Assembly: GCF_008086175.1 (NCBI RefSeq) | Contig: NZ_VSKM01000004.1 | Span: forward strand, 229,018-293,017 | Direction of reading: 5' to 3' | Origin: Bizionia saleffrena | GTDB lineage: Bacteria; Bacteroidota; Bacteroidia; Flavobacteriales; Flavobacteriaceae | DNA length: 64,000 bases | In this document: piece by piece, positions 1 through 9,535 of the stretch | How positions within the stretch are numbered: the stretch's first letter is position 1 | How the letters are laid out: the number at the start of each line of letters is the position of its first letter | Program-made: the position numbers and the translations under genes | Notes under the pieces: model-generated | Told to the model about the DNA's origin: nothing | Databases searched by the model: none | What the model saw: only the letters and a program-made list of their open reading frames with translations

Positions 1-1008
1 AGTCAGTTTACAACGCCTGAAGCTGTAAAAAATGAAACAGTAGACTACAATGAACTTTTTTTCGATGGATTTAAACACCAATTAAAATTGGCCAAAGAGC
101 ACAATGGTTGGTTTACACAAAAAAATCTTATTTTTGCATTGCAAGGTTGGGCTCAGTCTTTAACACCTTCTCAATTAGAGCAATGGCTTAAAGAGTATAA
201 TTTTGATGCCGTTTCGCCCCAACAAGTAGCTATTATTATGGCGGGGAATATTCCGCTCGTTGGTTTTCACGATTTTATATCTGTGTTAATTTCCGGGCAC
301 GCGGTACTTGTTAAACAATCGTCTAACGATAAACATATTCTACCTTATTTAGCAAAATACTTAGAGCAGGTAGAGCCTGAGTTTAAAGGAAAAATAACTT
401 TTACAGAAGGTAAATTGAAAGATTTCGATGCCGTTATAGCAACAGGAAGTAATAATACAGCGCGTTATTTCGAATATTATTTTAAAGGTAAATCCTCTAT
501 AATTAGAAAAAACAGAAACTCGGTAGCCGTTTTAACTGGGAACGAAACTGAACAGCAGATGCAAGATCTTTCCGAAGATATTTTTAGATATTACGGATTA
601 GGATGCCGAAATGTGTCTAAGTTATTTTTACCTAAAGGATATAATTTTGATGCCTTCTTTAATGCTATGTTTCCTTGGAACGACATTATAAACGAACATA
701 AATACGCCAATAATTACGATTACAATAAAGCGGTGTACTTAATGAGTGAATTTAAAATGCTTGAAAATGGTTTCTTAATGATTAAAGAAGATGAAAGCTA
801 CTCCTCACCTATTGCTACTCTATTTTACGAATATTACGAATCTACCGAAGCACTTCAAGACAAATTAAAAACGGAAGCAGAACAGATACAATGCATTGTT
901 TCTAAAGGTTTTATTGATACGGAAATTCCGTTTGGAAAAACGCAAAAACCCGAGCTTTGGGATTATGCCGATGATGTAAACGTGATCGACTTTTTGTTAA
1001 AAATATAG
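1..1008 (+). CDS. Acyl-CoA reductase, LuxC-like (5' end missing)
   Basis: The reading frame is open from base 1, so the gene starts left of the window; the TTG at 88 is not a real start. The product resembles the LuxC-type acyl-CoA reductase family of the aldehyde dehydrogenase superfamily, which reduces a thioester-bound acyl group using NADPH. The segment GLGCRN (Cys about residue 202 of the visible part) fits the catalytic cysteine, and IIMAGNIPLVGF fits the family's nucleotide-binding region. In Flavobacteriaceae this gene usually lies just upstream of serC, as here. Family assignment is confident; the physiological substrate is unknown. Confidence 0.88.
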   Translation, partial: SQFTTPEAVKNETVDYNELFFDGFKHQLKLAKEHNGWFTQKNLIFALQGWAQSLTPSQLEQWLKEYNFDAVSPQQVAIIMAGNIPLVGFHDFISVLISGHAVLVKQSSNDKHILPYLAKYLEQVEPEFKGKITFTEGKLKDFDAVIATGSNNTARYFEYYFKGKSSIIRKNRNSVAVLTGNETEQQMQDLSEDIFRYYGLGCRNVSKLFLPKGYNFDAFFNAMFPWNDIINEHKYANNYDYNKAVYLMSEFKMLENGFLMIKEDESYSSPIATLFYEYYESTEALQDKLKTEAEQIQCIVSKGFIDTEIPFGKTQKPELWDYADDVNVIDFLLKI

Positions 1009-1116
1009 ATAATAAATTATAATTTAAATAACATAAAATAAGGCATTATTTATCACCTTTGCACTTATAACAATAAAAAACAGTCTTTTTAACGGAAGAT
1101 TTTAAATACCATCTTA

Positions 1117-2178
1117 ATGAAACTACACAATTTTAGTGCCGGACCTTGTATCTTGCCAAGAGAAGTAATTACTAAAGCCTCGGAAGCGCTTTTAGATTTC
1201 GATAACGGTTTGTCGTTATTAGAAATCTCACATAGAAGTAAGCCTTTTGTAGATGTTATGGATAAAGCCAGCGCCTTAGCCCTAGAACTTCTTGGTTTAG
1301 AGGGTAAAGGTTATAAAGCTCTATTTTTACAAGGTGGAGCAAGCACTCAATTTTTAATGGTAGCGTTAAATTTACTAGAAAAAAGAGCTGGTTATTTAAA
1401 CACTGGAACGTGGGCCGATAAAGCTATTAAAGAAGCCAGAATGTATGGCGATGTTTATGAAGTAGGATCGTCTAAAAAAGAGCATTTTAATTATATACCT
1501 AAAGGATACGATATCCCTTCAGACTACGATTATTTCCATTGCACGTCTAACAATACCATATTTGGAACACAAATGAAAAGTTTTCCAAAGACCGATATTC
1601 CTATGGTTTGCGATATGAGTAGCGATATTTTTTCTCGTAGTTTAGATTTTTCTCAATTCGATTTAATTTATGCCGGGGCTCAAAAAAATATGGGCCCAGC
1701 AGGAACGACACTTGTTGTTATTAAAGAAGATATTTTAGGAAAAGTATCACGCAAAATTCCATCGATGATGGATTATAAAATACACATCGATAAAAGCAGT
1801 ATGTTTAATACACCTCCTGTCTTTGCGGTATATACGTCTATGTTAACTTTAGAATGGCTTAAAAACCTTGGTGGTATAAAAGCAATCGAAAAAGTTAACG
1901 AAATGAAAGCGCGTATTATGTATTCGGAAATCGATTTAAACCCGTTATTTAAAGGCTACTCTGCAAAAGAAGACCGCTCGAATATGAACGCAACCTTCAC
2001 CCTTATAAATGACGACCTTAAAGAAACATTTGAAACAATGTGCCAAGAAGCAGGAATTAGAGGATTAAATGGACATAGAAGTGTGGGTGGTTACCGTGCA
2101 TCAATGTACAACGCGTTATCAATAGATAGCGTTAAAGCATTAGTTGAAGTAATGAGCGAATTAGAAAGTCAGGCGTAA
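1117..2178 (+). CDS. serC: Phosphoserine aminotransferase
   Basis: This 353-residue PLP enzyme of the class V aminotransferase family converts 3-phosphohydroxypyruvate and glutamate to O-phosphoserine, step two of serine synthesis. The N-terminus MKLHNFSAGPCILP is the SerC signature. AGAQKNMGPAG holds the PLP-binding lysine (K190), and the C-terminal GLNGHRSVGGYRAS matches the phosphate-binding end of the family. Length is normal. It lies 93 bases upstream of serA in the same direction, so co-transcription is likely. No serB is seen nearby. Confidence 0.97.
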   Translation: MKLHNFSAGPCILPREVITKASEALLDFDNGLSLLEISHRSKPFVDVMDKASALALELLGLEGKGYKALFLQGGASTQFLMVALNLLEKRAGYLNTGTWADKAIKEARMYGDVYEVGSSKKEHFNYIPKGYDIPSDYDYFHCTSNNTIFGTQMKSFPKTDIPMVCDMSSDIFSRSLDFSQFDLIYAGAQKNMGPAGTTLVVIKEDILGKVSRKIPSMMDYKIHIDKSSMFNTPPVFAVYTSMLTLEWLKNLGGIKAIEKVNEMKARIMYSEIDLNPLFKGYSAKEDRSNMNATFTLINDDLKETFETMCQEAGIRGLNGHRSVGGYRASMYNALSIDSVKALVEVMSELESQA

Positions 2179-2271
2179 GTAACCCATTTTCTTATAAAAA
2201 TAAAATTAATTTTAAGTTGAAGTGCTGGTAGTGAATCACATTGAAGTTCTTCAAAATTAAACCTTAAATAA

Positions 2272-3228
2272 ATGAAAGTATTAGCAAACGATGGCGTTTC
2301 ACAAAGTGGAATTAAAGCATTAGAGGAGGCCGGATTTGAAGTCTTAACAACCACTGTTTCTCAAGAGCAGTTAGCAAATTTTATAAACGAGAATAATATT
2401 ACTGTACTCTTAGTACGTAGTGCAACTACCGTTAGAAAAGAAATTATCGATGCATGTCCGGGATTAAAAATAATTGGTCGCGGTGGTGTTGGTATGGACA
2501 ACATAGATGTAGAATATGCGAAAGATAAAGGTATTCACGTTATAAATACACCTGCAGCCTCATCACAATCGGTTGCAGAGTTGGTATTTGCTCATTTATT
2601 TGGTAGTGTCCGTTTTTTACACGATTCGAACAGAAATATGCCTTTAGATGGTGATACACAATTTAAAAAACTTAAAAAAAACTACGCTAAAGGTATCGAG
2701 CTTAAAGGTAAAACTTTAGGTATTGTCGGTTTTGGACGTATTGGTAAAGACGTTGCAAAAATTGCTCTAGGTGTGGGTATGAAAGTAATTGCTACCGATA
2801 AATTTATTGGTAAAGAAGATATAAAAGTAGAGTTTTACAATGGGCAATCTATAAATGTTGAAATTGAAACAGTAGCCTTAGACGATTTATTAAAACAATC
2901 TGATTTTGTAACACTGCATGTTCCTGCTCAAAAAGGCTATGTTATTGGTAAGGAGCAATTCGAACTAATGAAAAACGGAGCCGGTATTGTAAATGCAGCG
3001 CGTGGAGGAGTTATTGACGAAGTTGCTTTAGTTGATGCCTTAGATAGCGGAAAAATTGCTTTTGCAGGATTAGATACTTTTGAAGAAGAACCTAAACCAG
3101 CAATTAAAGTATTAATGAATGGTCGCGTATCGCTTACACCACATATTGGTGCAGCAACAAACGAAGCGCAAGATAGAATAGGTACAGAATTAGCAGAACA
3201 AATTAGCCGTTTATTACTTACAAAGTAA
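2272..3228 (+). CDS. serA: D-3-phosphoglycerate dehydrogenase, short form
   Basis: The protein is a 318-residue NAD-dependent 2-hydroxyacid dehydrogenase that performs the first step of serine synthesis. The Rossmann motif GIVGFGRIGKDVA binds NAD. The catalytic triad is visible as Arg in NAARGGVID, Glu in DTFEEEP and His in TPHIGAATNEA. It ends right after the catalytic domain, without the C-terminal ACT domain that gives serine feedback in E. coli SerA; this short form is common in Bacteroidota. Pairing with serC supports the specific assignment over a generic hydroxyacid dehydrogenase. Confidence 0.94.
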   Translation: MKVLANDGVSQSGIKALEEAGFEVLTTTVSQEQLANFINENNITVLLVRSATTVRKEIIDACPGLKIIGRGGVGMDNIDVEYAKDKGIHVINTPAASSQSVAELVFAHLFGSVRFLHDSNRNMPLDGDTQFKKLKKNYAKGIELKGKTLGIVGFGRIGKDVAKIALGVGMKVIATDKFIGKEDIKVEFYNGQSINVEIETVALDDLLKQSDFVTLHVPAQKGYVIGKEQFELMKNGAGIVNAARGGVIDEVALVDALDSGKIAFAGLDTFEEEPKPAIKVLMNGRVSLTPHIGAATNEAQDRIGTELAEQISRLLLTK

Positions 3229-3269
3229 AATAAAATACCACGCAGTGTTGTAATCTGTAAACAGAAATT

Positions 3270-3303
3270 AAAAAGCCGTAGACTTATGTTTATGGCTTTT
3301 TTT
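3270..3303 (+). terminator. Intrinsic terminator after serA
   Basis: AAAAAGCC (3270-3277) pairs with GGCTTTTT (3294-3301), followed by a T run. The loop is about 16 bases. It fits the end of the serC-serA transcript. Confidence 0.7.
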
Positions 3304-3350
3304 ATGTAATTTTAGTACATCAATACTTTAATTAACAGAAAAACAAAGAA

Positions 3351-3989
3351 ATGGCAGGAATTTTAGACGTACTAAACTCAGATCTTGGGCAAACAATTAT
3401 AAGTGGTGTTGCAGGTTCTACAGGACAAGATAAAGACAAAACAAGTAGTGTACTTACAATGGCATTACCAGTTTTAATGAAAGCAATGGAGCGCAACGCC
3501 GCTACACCGAAGGGTGCAGAAGGTTTAATGAATGCTATTCAAGGTAAACACAGCGGTGGAATTTTAGATAATTTGAGTGATTTGTTTTCTGGTGGCGTTG
3601 ATGATAATGTAAAAAATGATGGCGATAAAATATTAAATCACGTATTAGGCAGCAAAAAACGAGGCGTAGAATCTATTATCGGACAAAAAGCAGGATTAGA
3701 TGTGGGATCTGTAGGGCAAATATTAAAAGTCGCTGCTCCCATTTTAATGGGTATTATTGGTCAACAAGCACAGCAAAAGAACGTAAGCTCAACTAATGAT
3801 TTATCTGGGTTATTAGGTGGATTATTGGGCGGAAACGACGCTAAAGAGGAACAAAATTTCTTAGAAAAAATTCTAGATGCAGACGGCGATGGTAGCGTTA
3901 TCGACGATGTTGCTGGTATGCTACTTGGAGGTAGTAAGAAGAAAGGTGGACTTGGCGGATTATTAGGCGGTCTTTTCGGTGGAAAATAA
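3351..3989 (+). CDS. DUF937 family protein
   Basis: This 212-residue soluble protein of unknown function has the DUF937 pattern: an N-terminal helical region with repeated short hydrophobic segments (for example LTMALPVLMKAM), a second similar region (VGQILKVAAPILMGII), then Gly/Leu-rich stretches. Near the C-terminus DADGDGSVIDDV resembles a single EF-hand/dockerin-type calcium loop, and the protein ends in a GGLGGLLGGLFGG tail. No signal peptide is visible. It is monocistronic, between the serA terminator and an unrelated lipoprotein gene. Confidence 0.8.
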   Translation: MAGILDVLNSDLGQTIISGVAGSTGQDKDKTSSVLTMALPVLMKAMERNAATPKGAEGLMNAIQGKHSGGILDNLSDLFSGGVDDNVKNDGDKILNHVLGSKKRGVESIIGQKAGLDVGSVGQILKVAAPILMGIIGQQAQQKNVSSTNDLSGLLGGLLGGNDAKEEQNFLEKILDADGDGSVIDDVAGMLLGGSKKKGGLGGLLGGLFGGK

Positions 3990-4093
3990 CCTAACAATGT
4001 ATCTATAATAGTATTAATAAATCTAAAGAGTGAAACTTATGTTTTGCTCTTTTTTTATTACCCTTTAAAAATTGTATTTTTAATAAAAAAAAA

Positions 4094-4531
4094 ATGAAAA
4101 ACATCTCTCTTATACTACTGTTTTCTGTTCTAGCATTTAGTTGTAAAACAAATGAAAAGACGACAGAAAATATAAAACAGACTACTAATACGGCAGTTGG
4201 AGATACCATTACAATCTCTGGTAAAAATCTAGAATACGATATTCTAATTATAGAACCTGGTTTTAATTATTGGCTAAAATCTACAGCGAAGCCTCAAGGT
4301 TTTCACAACCAAGGGTACTTAGAAAATAGAAATTTCCGTTATGTTACAGAGTGGAACCAAAGAGTATCGCAACCATTACGTTACAATTCAAAGCTTTACG
4401 AACTCCCTATTAACTACCAAAACAATATTGATTACGGTTACGCGCTAAATTACAAGCTGTACAACTATTTTATTTACTTCCAAAACACTTATAAACAAAA
4501 CCTATTAGGCGGCAGAATCCCCTCAAATTAA
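4094..4531 (+). CDS. Small lipoprotein, probably DUF6146
   Basis: The 145-residue product starts with a lipoprotein signal peptide (MKNISLILLFSVLAFSC, lipobox Cys at 17). The mature part is Tyr/Asn-rich, with a conserved-looking stretch GFNYWLKSTAKPQGFHNQGY. I recall this as the flavobacterial DUF6146 family, whose function is unknown; the family name is from memory. The next gene begins 26 bases later, so the two are probably co-transcribed. It should be anchored in the inner or outer membrane facing the periplasm. Confidence 0.7.
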   Translation: MKNISLILLFSVLAFSCKTNEKTTENIKQTTNTAVGDTITISGKNLEYDILIIEPGFNYWLKSTAKPQGFHNQGYLENRNFRYVTEWNQRVSQPLRYNSKLYELPINYQNNIDYGYALNYKLYNYFIYFQNTYKQNLLGGRIPSN

Positions 4532-4557
4532 TTATATTTGCGGCTGTATTGTATATT

Positions 4558-5052
4558 ATGAAACAATTTAAAGCACGCTGGGATATCGATAGGAATTGGC
4601 AATTTATTTTCCCAATTTTCGGAGTACTAATTCTATTTTATTCTAGTTATAAATTAACTGGTTTATTTAGAGAAGAATACCCTAATGGTCTAAAAGTAAT
4701 TTTTGCGCTTTTAATATTCTTTATTCTATTAAAGTTTATTCTTTTTCTATTTAAGAGGCTAGAGAAAAAATGGATTGTAACACACCGCTGGGAACTCATT
4801 CGTATTTTTATGGTATTTGCCATTACAGGATCGTCTTCTTTATTTGTTGGACGACCAATTATAAAACTAATGGGAATTACTAAAGAAAACCTAAATATCT
4901 ATGTGTATTGGTTTTTATATATTATCATTGGGATTCTATTTTATCAGATTCTTTTAGTTAGTATTGGTTGGCTTTTTGGTCAGTTTAAATTCTTTTGGGA
5001 ATTCGAAAAGAAAATGATTCGCCGTTTTGGATTAGGAAGATTTGTAGATTAA
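4558..5052 (+). CDS. DUF6787-like membrane protein
   Basis: The protein has about 164 residues counted from ATG 4558; the in-frame TTG nine bases upstream is less likely as a start. The N-terminus MKQFKARWDIDRNWQF is followed by four hydrophobic segments (about residues 18-35, 47-65, 85-100 and 120-145). It is therefore an integral inner-membrane protein. It matches my memory of the flavobacterial DUF6787 family, which has no known function. The stop codon directly touches the ATG of the next gene, which indicates one transcript. Confidence 0.7.
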   Translation: MKQFKARWDIDRNWQFIFPIFGVLILFYSSYKLTGLFREEYPNGLKVIFALLIFFILLKFILFLFKRLEKKWIVTHRWELIRIFMVFAITGSSSLFVGRPIIKLMGITKENLNIYVYWFLYIIIGILFYQILLVSIGWLFGQFKFFWEFEKKMIRRFGLGRFVD

Positions 5053-5385
5053 ATGCATCAGTTTAAACAACATATTAGTATAAAATTACTCGCATTGGCT
5101 TTAGTCTTTGCAGTGGCGATACCTACTGTTGTTAAATTCTGCCATATTTTCGAAGACCATAAACACGAAGTATGTACGGGAGAAAAAGATACTCACATTC
5201 ACGAAATAGATATAGAGTGTGAATTTTATAAATTCAAATTAAATCACGTTTTTTCAGTTAATTTCGATACTTACGTGTTTTTGTCTATCGAAGAAAACTT
5301 CAAAATATCAAGTTCTCAATATCAGTTTATTAGCGATTATCAACGGTTACCCTACTCTCTTCGGGGGCCTCCACAATTAGTTTAA
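5053..5385 (+). CDS. Small His/Cys-containing exported protein upstream of TonB receptor
   Basis: This protein has 110 residues. A hydrophobic N-terminal segment (about residues 10-25) looks like a signal anchor. It is followed by a metal-ligand-rich stretch: CHIFEDHKHEVC and then HIHEIDIEC. The ORF starts immediately after the preceding stop codon and ends 73 bases before a TonB receptor that itself has a His-rich loop. This arrangement suggests a role in sensing or handling a transition metal such as zinc or copper. That role is inferred from composition and neighbourhood; no named family is recognised. Confidence 0.65.
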   Translation: MHQFKQHISIKLLALALVFAVAIPTVVKFCHIFEDHKHEVCTGEKDTHIHEIDIECEFYKFKLNHVFSVNFDTYVFLSIEENFKISSSQYQFISDYQRLPYSLRGPPQLV

Positions 5386-5458
5386 CCTATAGTTTTTTAT
5401 TCTTTCGCTTCATTAGGAAGTGAAATACCACTATTTATTAAATTAATTACATTTTTCA

Positions 5459-7699
5459 ATGAAATATTTTTATACACTACTGCTATTTTTAGCGGCAACA
5501 CACCTGTATTCACAACAGAATATTACAGGAATCATTATAGATCAAGACACTAATCACCCTATAGAATTTGCAACGGTTTACATTCCTAAGTTAGAAAAAG
5601 GCACCACAACCAACCAAGAAGGGGGCTTTACTTTAAAAGGCATTCCGTTAGGTACACAAAATATTATTGTTTCGATAGTAGGCTATCAAACGGCATCACA
5701 GAATATCATTTTACCATTAAACACCCCACTAACTATGGCATTAAAACCTTCTGCTATAGAAATGGAGGAGGTCATCATTTCCACCCCTTTTCATAAATTA
5801 CAAAGTGAGAACGTTATGAAAGTGGAACGTGCAAACATAAAAGCGTTACAACAACAAGGCGCTATGAATTTATCTGAAGGCCTATCCACTATCGCGGGCG
5901 TAGAAAGCGTTTCCACAGGGGTTAGCATCGGGAAACCAGTTATTCGAGGTTTAAGTTCTAATCGTGTTTTGGTGTACGCGCAAGGTATCCGTTTAGAAAA
6001 TCAGCAATTTGGAGACGAACACGGTTTGGGTATTAGCGATGCCGGCATAGAAAGCGTAGAAGTCATTAAAGGCCCGGCCTCATTACTTTACGGGAGCGAT
6101 GCGCTGGGTGGCGTTTTATATTTAAACCCAGAAAGGTATGCCTCTAGAAATTCTTCGGCGTCTAATATTGAAGGGAAATATTTTAGTAATACTAAAGGAT
6201 ATAGCACAAATGCAGGCTATAAATCGTCTGGAGAAAATTTAAAATTTCTTTTTAGAGGAAGCCTTGCAGAACACTCCGATTATAATACAGAAGACTACCG
6301 AGTGACTAACACCCGCTTTAGAGAACAAGATTTTAAAGCCGGTATTGGTTACCAAAATGATGGTTTTAAAACGGATTTTAGATATAACGTAAATCATTCA
6401 AAATTAGGAATTCCAGAAGAAATTGGTGAGCAATCTACCAATCGTGCACCTTTATTACCGTATCAAGACCTAACGAATCATATTTTTAGTTTAAAATCCA
6501 CTTCCTTTTTCAAGAATTCACGTTTAGATTATACGTTTGGTTATACTTATAACGACAGAAAAGAGTTTGAGGAACACCATGAACACGATGATCATTCCGC
6601 AGAGGAACAACATCAAGATGATGCCTATGATCACACAGAGAAAGAAAGTGTTTTAGATCCTGCTTTATATATGAAGCTAAAAACGGCGAATTACGATATT
6701 AAATATAATTTGCCAAGAACTGAAACTATAGAAACTATTGTTGGTATTCAAGGTATGAATCAAACCAATAAAAACTATGGTGAAGAACAATTAATACCAG
6801 ACGCCACCATTAACGATTTTGGAGTTTTGGCAACATCCCACATTCATTTTAATGCCGCCGACTTGCAATTGGGAGTTCGTTTCGACACGCGCGATATTAA
6901 GGTGAATTCTGGAATACATAAAAGTTATAACAGCTTTAATGGATCGGTTGGTGTGAAAACAAACCTTACAGAAAATACTGTTGTACGCCTAAATATGGCG
7001 TCTGGGTTTAGAGCGCCAAATTTGGCAGAATTAACAAGTAATGGTAGTCATGAAGGCACGAACCGTTATGAAATTGGAAATTCAGAGTTACAAAACGAAC
7101 AAAATATTCAAGCAGATTTAACTTTAGAATATGGTAGCAAACATTTTGAGTTTTTTGTTAATGGTTTCTATAATACAATTAATAACTATATTTATTTAAC
7201 GCCTAATGGAACGCTTATAAATAACGATCCTGTGTTTTTATATTTGCAAGAAGACGCTTCATTATATGGAGGAGAAATTGGGTTTCACTTACACCCGCAT
7301 CCTATACATTGGTTGCATTTAGAAAGTAGCTTCGAGACCGTAACTGGTAAACAAGACAATGGCGCGTACTTGCCATTAATTCCCGCTAATAGTTTAACAA
7401 ATAAAATCCGTGTAGAATTTAAAAACAATCAAGTCTCTAAAGGCTATGCTTTTGTGAAGTTGAAATCTACATTTAAACAAAATAACACCAGTGCTTTCGA
7501 AACAACAACTGACAGTTATAATTTATTAAGTGCTGGTTTTGGTGGCGAATTCATCGTGTTTAATACCACTTGTGGCGTGTCGCTAAGCGGAAGCAACTTA
7601 ACGAATAAAACATATTTTAATCATTTATCGCGATTAAAAAGTGATGGTATATTTAATATGGGGCGCAGTTTTAACCTCGGGTTAACTTTTATCTTATAG
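5459..7699 (+). CDS. TonB-dependent outer-membrane receptor with His-rich loop
   Basis: The 746-residue receptor has a signal peptide (MKYFYTLLLFLAATHLYS). A carboxypeptidase-regulatory-like beta domain follows (about residues 20-105), then the plug (about 115-225, with RGLSSNRVLVYAQG and VEVIKGPASLLYGSDALGG) and a beta-barrel ending in a C-terminal aromatic strand. An extracellular loop near residues 371-395 is packed with His, Asp and Glu (for example EEHHEHDDHSAEEQHQDD). Such loops are known in ZnuD-type metal receptors, so uptake of zinc or another divalent metal is likely. The small His/Cys protein just upstream fits this. Confidence 0.9.
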   Translation: MKYFYTLLLFLAATHLYSQQNITGIIIDQDTNHPIEFATVYIPKLEKGTTTNQEGGFTLKGIPLGTQNIIVSIVGYQTASQNIILPLNTPLTMALKPSAIEMEEVIISTPFHKLQSENVMKVERANIKALQQQGAMNLSEGLSTIAGVESVSTGVSIGKPVIRGLSSNRVLVYAQGIRLENQQFGDEHGLGISDAGIESVEVIKGPASLLYGSDALGGVLYLNPERYASRNSSASNIEGKYFSNTKGYSTNAGYKSSGENLKFLFRGSLAEHSDYNTEDYRVTNTRFREQDFKAGIGYQNDGFKTDFRYNVNHSKLGIPEEIGEQSTNRAPLLPYQDLTNHIFSLKSTSFFKNSRLDYTFGYTYNDRKEFEEHHEHDDHSAEEQHQDDAYDHTEKESVLDPALYMKLKTANYDIKYNLPRTETIETIVGIQGMNQTNKNYGEEQLIPDATINDFGVLATSHIHFNAADLQLGVRFDTRDIKVNSGIHKSYNSFNGSVGVKTNLTENTVVRLNMASGFRAPNLAELTSNGSHEGTNRYEIGNSELQNEQNIQADLTLEYGSKHFEFFVNGFYNTINNYIYLTPNGTLINNDPVFLYLQEDASLYGGEIGFHLHPHPIHWLHLESSFETVTGKQDNGAYLPLIPANSLTNKIRVEFKNNQVSKGYAFVKLKSTFKQNNTSAFETTTDSYNLLSAGFGGEFIVFNTTCGVSLSGSNLTNKTYFNHLSRLKSDGIFNMGRSFNLGLTFIL

Positions 7700-7713
7700 A
7701 ATATTGTCAATAT

Positions 7714-7747
7714 AAAAAAAGCCAGTAATTAATTACTGGCTTTTTTT
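7714..7747 (+). terminator. Bidirectional intrinsic terminator
   Basis: A perfect 20-base palindrome (7721-7740, GCCAGTAATT and its complement) is flanked by seven A and seven T. It serves the receptor gene on the plus strand and the convergent gene ending at 7759. Confidence 0.85.
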
Positions 7748-7758
7748 ATTTATTAGTA

Positions 7759-8058
7759 CTACTCTATTTCACTACTACTTTCTTTCGAAGATGAAAGCAC
7801 GAAGGTATAAAGCCACATTAAAGTAAACGACGGAATAATATCGAAACCGGGTAATAGTTCTTCTACAAAAGACACAACCGCTCCCACTTTACCTTTTTTC
7901 CCACTGTACATTTTAGTCATTAACCACGCCGAAATTGGTGCCCATATAAAATCTGTTAATTCTCCAAATCCTGGAATAATAAAACTAAGGTAACCAACGG
8001 CATCAAATAGTAATCCTAAGGCTAGTTTATTATATTTATTGCTATGTTCTAAATTCAT
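7759..8058 (-). CDS. Small conserved membrane protein of unknown function
   Basis: I prefer the ATG at 8058 (MNLEHSNKYNKLALG, 99 residues) over a longer start at 8127, because the extra 23 residues look like translated leader. Two hydrophobic stretches are visible (LLFDAVGYLSFIIPGFGELTD and the segment near the C-terminus FTLMWLYTFVL), so an inner-membrane location is likely. The family is not recognised by name. It is transcribed away from folE, with 119 bases between them. Confidence 0.6.
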   Translation of the reverse strand: MNLEHSNKYNKLALGLLFDAVGYLSFIIPGFGELTDFIWAPISAWLMTKMYSGKKGKVGAVVSFVEELLPGFDIIPSFTLMWLYTFVLSSSKESSSEIE

Positions 8059-8177
8059 CGATAATTTGTATAGTTGTTTTAAACCTAATACAAATTTTAT
8101 TCCATTTTTATAACACTGACAATACAACTTTAATAATCAATAACTTTAAATAATTAAAGGCTTGAAACGTGAGCTAA

Positions 8178-8774
8178 TTACGATAGTTTTTCACTGATTA
8201 GTTTTAAAAACTCGGTACGCGTTTCAATATTTTTAAAAGCACCTCTAAAGCCAGATGTGGTGGTGGTAGAATTTTGTTTTTGCACACCACGCATCATCAT
8301 ACACATATGTGACGCTTCAATAACAACCGCTACACCTTCGGGTTTTAAGGTATCGTTTATGCAATTTAAAATTTGCTCTGTTAAACGCTCTTGAACCTGC
8401 AATCGTCGCGAAAACACATCTACTATTCTCGGTATTTTACTTAAGCCAACAATATGACCGTTGGGGATGTAAGCAATATGTGCTTTTCCGAAAAATGGTA
8501 AAATATGATGTTCACAAAGCGAATACAATTCTATATCCTTTACTATAACCATTTCGTTATAGGATTCTTTAAACATCGCACTTTTTAAAATTTCAGCGGC
8601 ATCTTGCTCATAACCTTGAGTTAAAAACTGCAGTGCTTTTGCAGCGCGCTCTGGGGTTTTTAATAATCCTTCGCGTTCAGTATTTTCACCTAAATCCTCA
8701 ATAATAGCTTTATAACGATCCTTCACATCGTCTGTAACTTGCATATTATACTCCTCAAATTTTTTATAGGGCAT
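8178..8774 (-). CDS. folE: GTP cyclohydrolase I
   Basis: This 198-residue enzyme converts GTP to 7,8-dihydroneopterin triphosphate, the first step of folate/pterin synthesis. The zinc and active-site motifs are intact: [18 protein letters not shown] (Cys and His ligands), [20 protein letters not shown], and the C-terminal [20 protein letters not shown]. Length is typical of the FolE type I family. The protein is cytoplasmic and normally a decamer. It is followed upstream by msrA in the same direction, 29 bases away, so the two may share a transcript. Confidence 0.97.
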   Translation of the reverse strand: MPYKKFEEYNMQVTDDVKDRYKAIIEDLGENTEREGLLKTPERAAKALQFLTQGYEQDAAEILKSAMFKESYNEMVIVKDIELYSLCEHHILPFFGKAHIAYIPNGHIVGLSKIPRIVDVFSRRLQVQERLTEQILNCINDTLKPEGVAVVIEASHMCMMMRGVQKQNSTTTTSGFRGAFKNIETRTEFLKLISEKLS

Positions 8775-8803
8775 AGTCCAATTATTATTTTCTATTAATC
8801 AAT

Positions 8804-9352
8804 TCACTGTTCTTTTAATTTGTCGCTGTAATACGTTTTCAGCTTGTCTATTTTCGGGTTGATTACGAATTGACAATACGACTGTTCTTTATTATTCTCG
8901 TAATATTCCTGGTGATCGTCTTCAGCGTTATAGAAAGCCCCCAAAGCTGTGATTTCAGTCACAATTTTAGATTTAAAGACTTTTTCAGACCCTAGAAAAG
9001 TGATAAAAGCGTCGGCTTTATGTTTTTGTTCTTCCGATTCATAAAAGATAGCCGACCTGTATTGCGTGCCTTTATCGTGCCCTTGCTGATTTAAAGTTGT
9101 GGGATCATGCGTCGCGAAAAAGACTTCCATCAACTCCGTAAAACTAACGATAGCAGGATTGAAATAGATTTGAATAGCTTCTGCGTGCCCCGTTCTTCCA
9201 GTGCAGATCTCTCTATAAGCAGGGTTTTTTATAGCCCCTCCAGTATAACCGGAAATCACCGATTCTACTCCGTTTATTCTATCGAAAACGGCTTCGGTAC
9301 ACCAAAAGCAACCACCGGCAAAAGTGGCGCGTTGTAGATTATTTTCTTTCAT
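8804..9352 (-). CDS. msrA: Peptide methionine-S-sulfoxide reductase
   Basis: This is a 182-residue repair enzyme reducing Met-S-sulfoxide. The catalytic motif GGCFWCTEAVF has the nucleophilic Cys15. The family stretches GVESVISGYTGG, HAEAIQIYFNP and DPTTLNQQGHDKGTQYRS are all present. No MsrB domain is fused and no signal peptide is visible, so the protein should be cytoplasmic. It is the first gene of a short minus-strand unit with folE. Confidence 0.96.
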   Translation of the reverse strand: MKENNLQRATFAGGCFWCTEAVFDRINGVESVISGYTGGAIKNPAYREICTGRTGHAEAIQIYFNPAIVSFTELMEVFFATHDPTTLNQQGHDKGTQYRSAIFYESEEQKHKADAFITFLGSEKVFKSKIVTEITALGAFYNAEDDHQEYYENNKEQSYCQFVINPKIDKLKTYYSDKLKEQ

Positions 9353-9535
9353 AATTTAAATTTACTTAAAATGAGTGCGACTTCCTCGAAAAACCTTACA
9401 TACTGTACGATATTTAACGTTTCGTTAGGCTTATAAGTTTAGTAGTTTCTTTTTTTTTGAGTAAAATTGTAACAATTGAAATTAAAACTCGTCTATACTA
9501 AAGTTAAACGTAAACTAACGCTAACCATTTCATTA

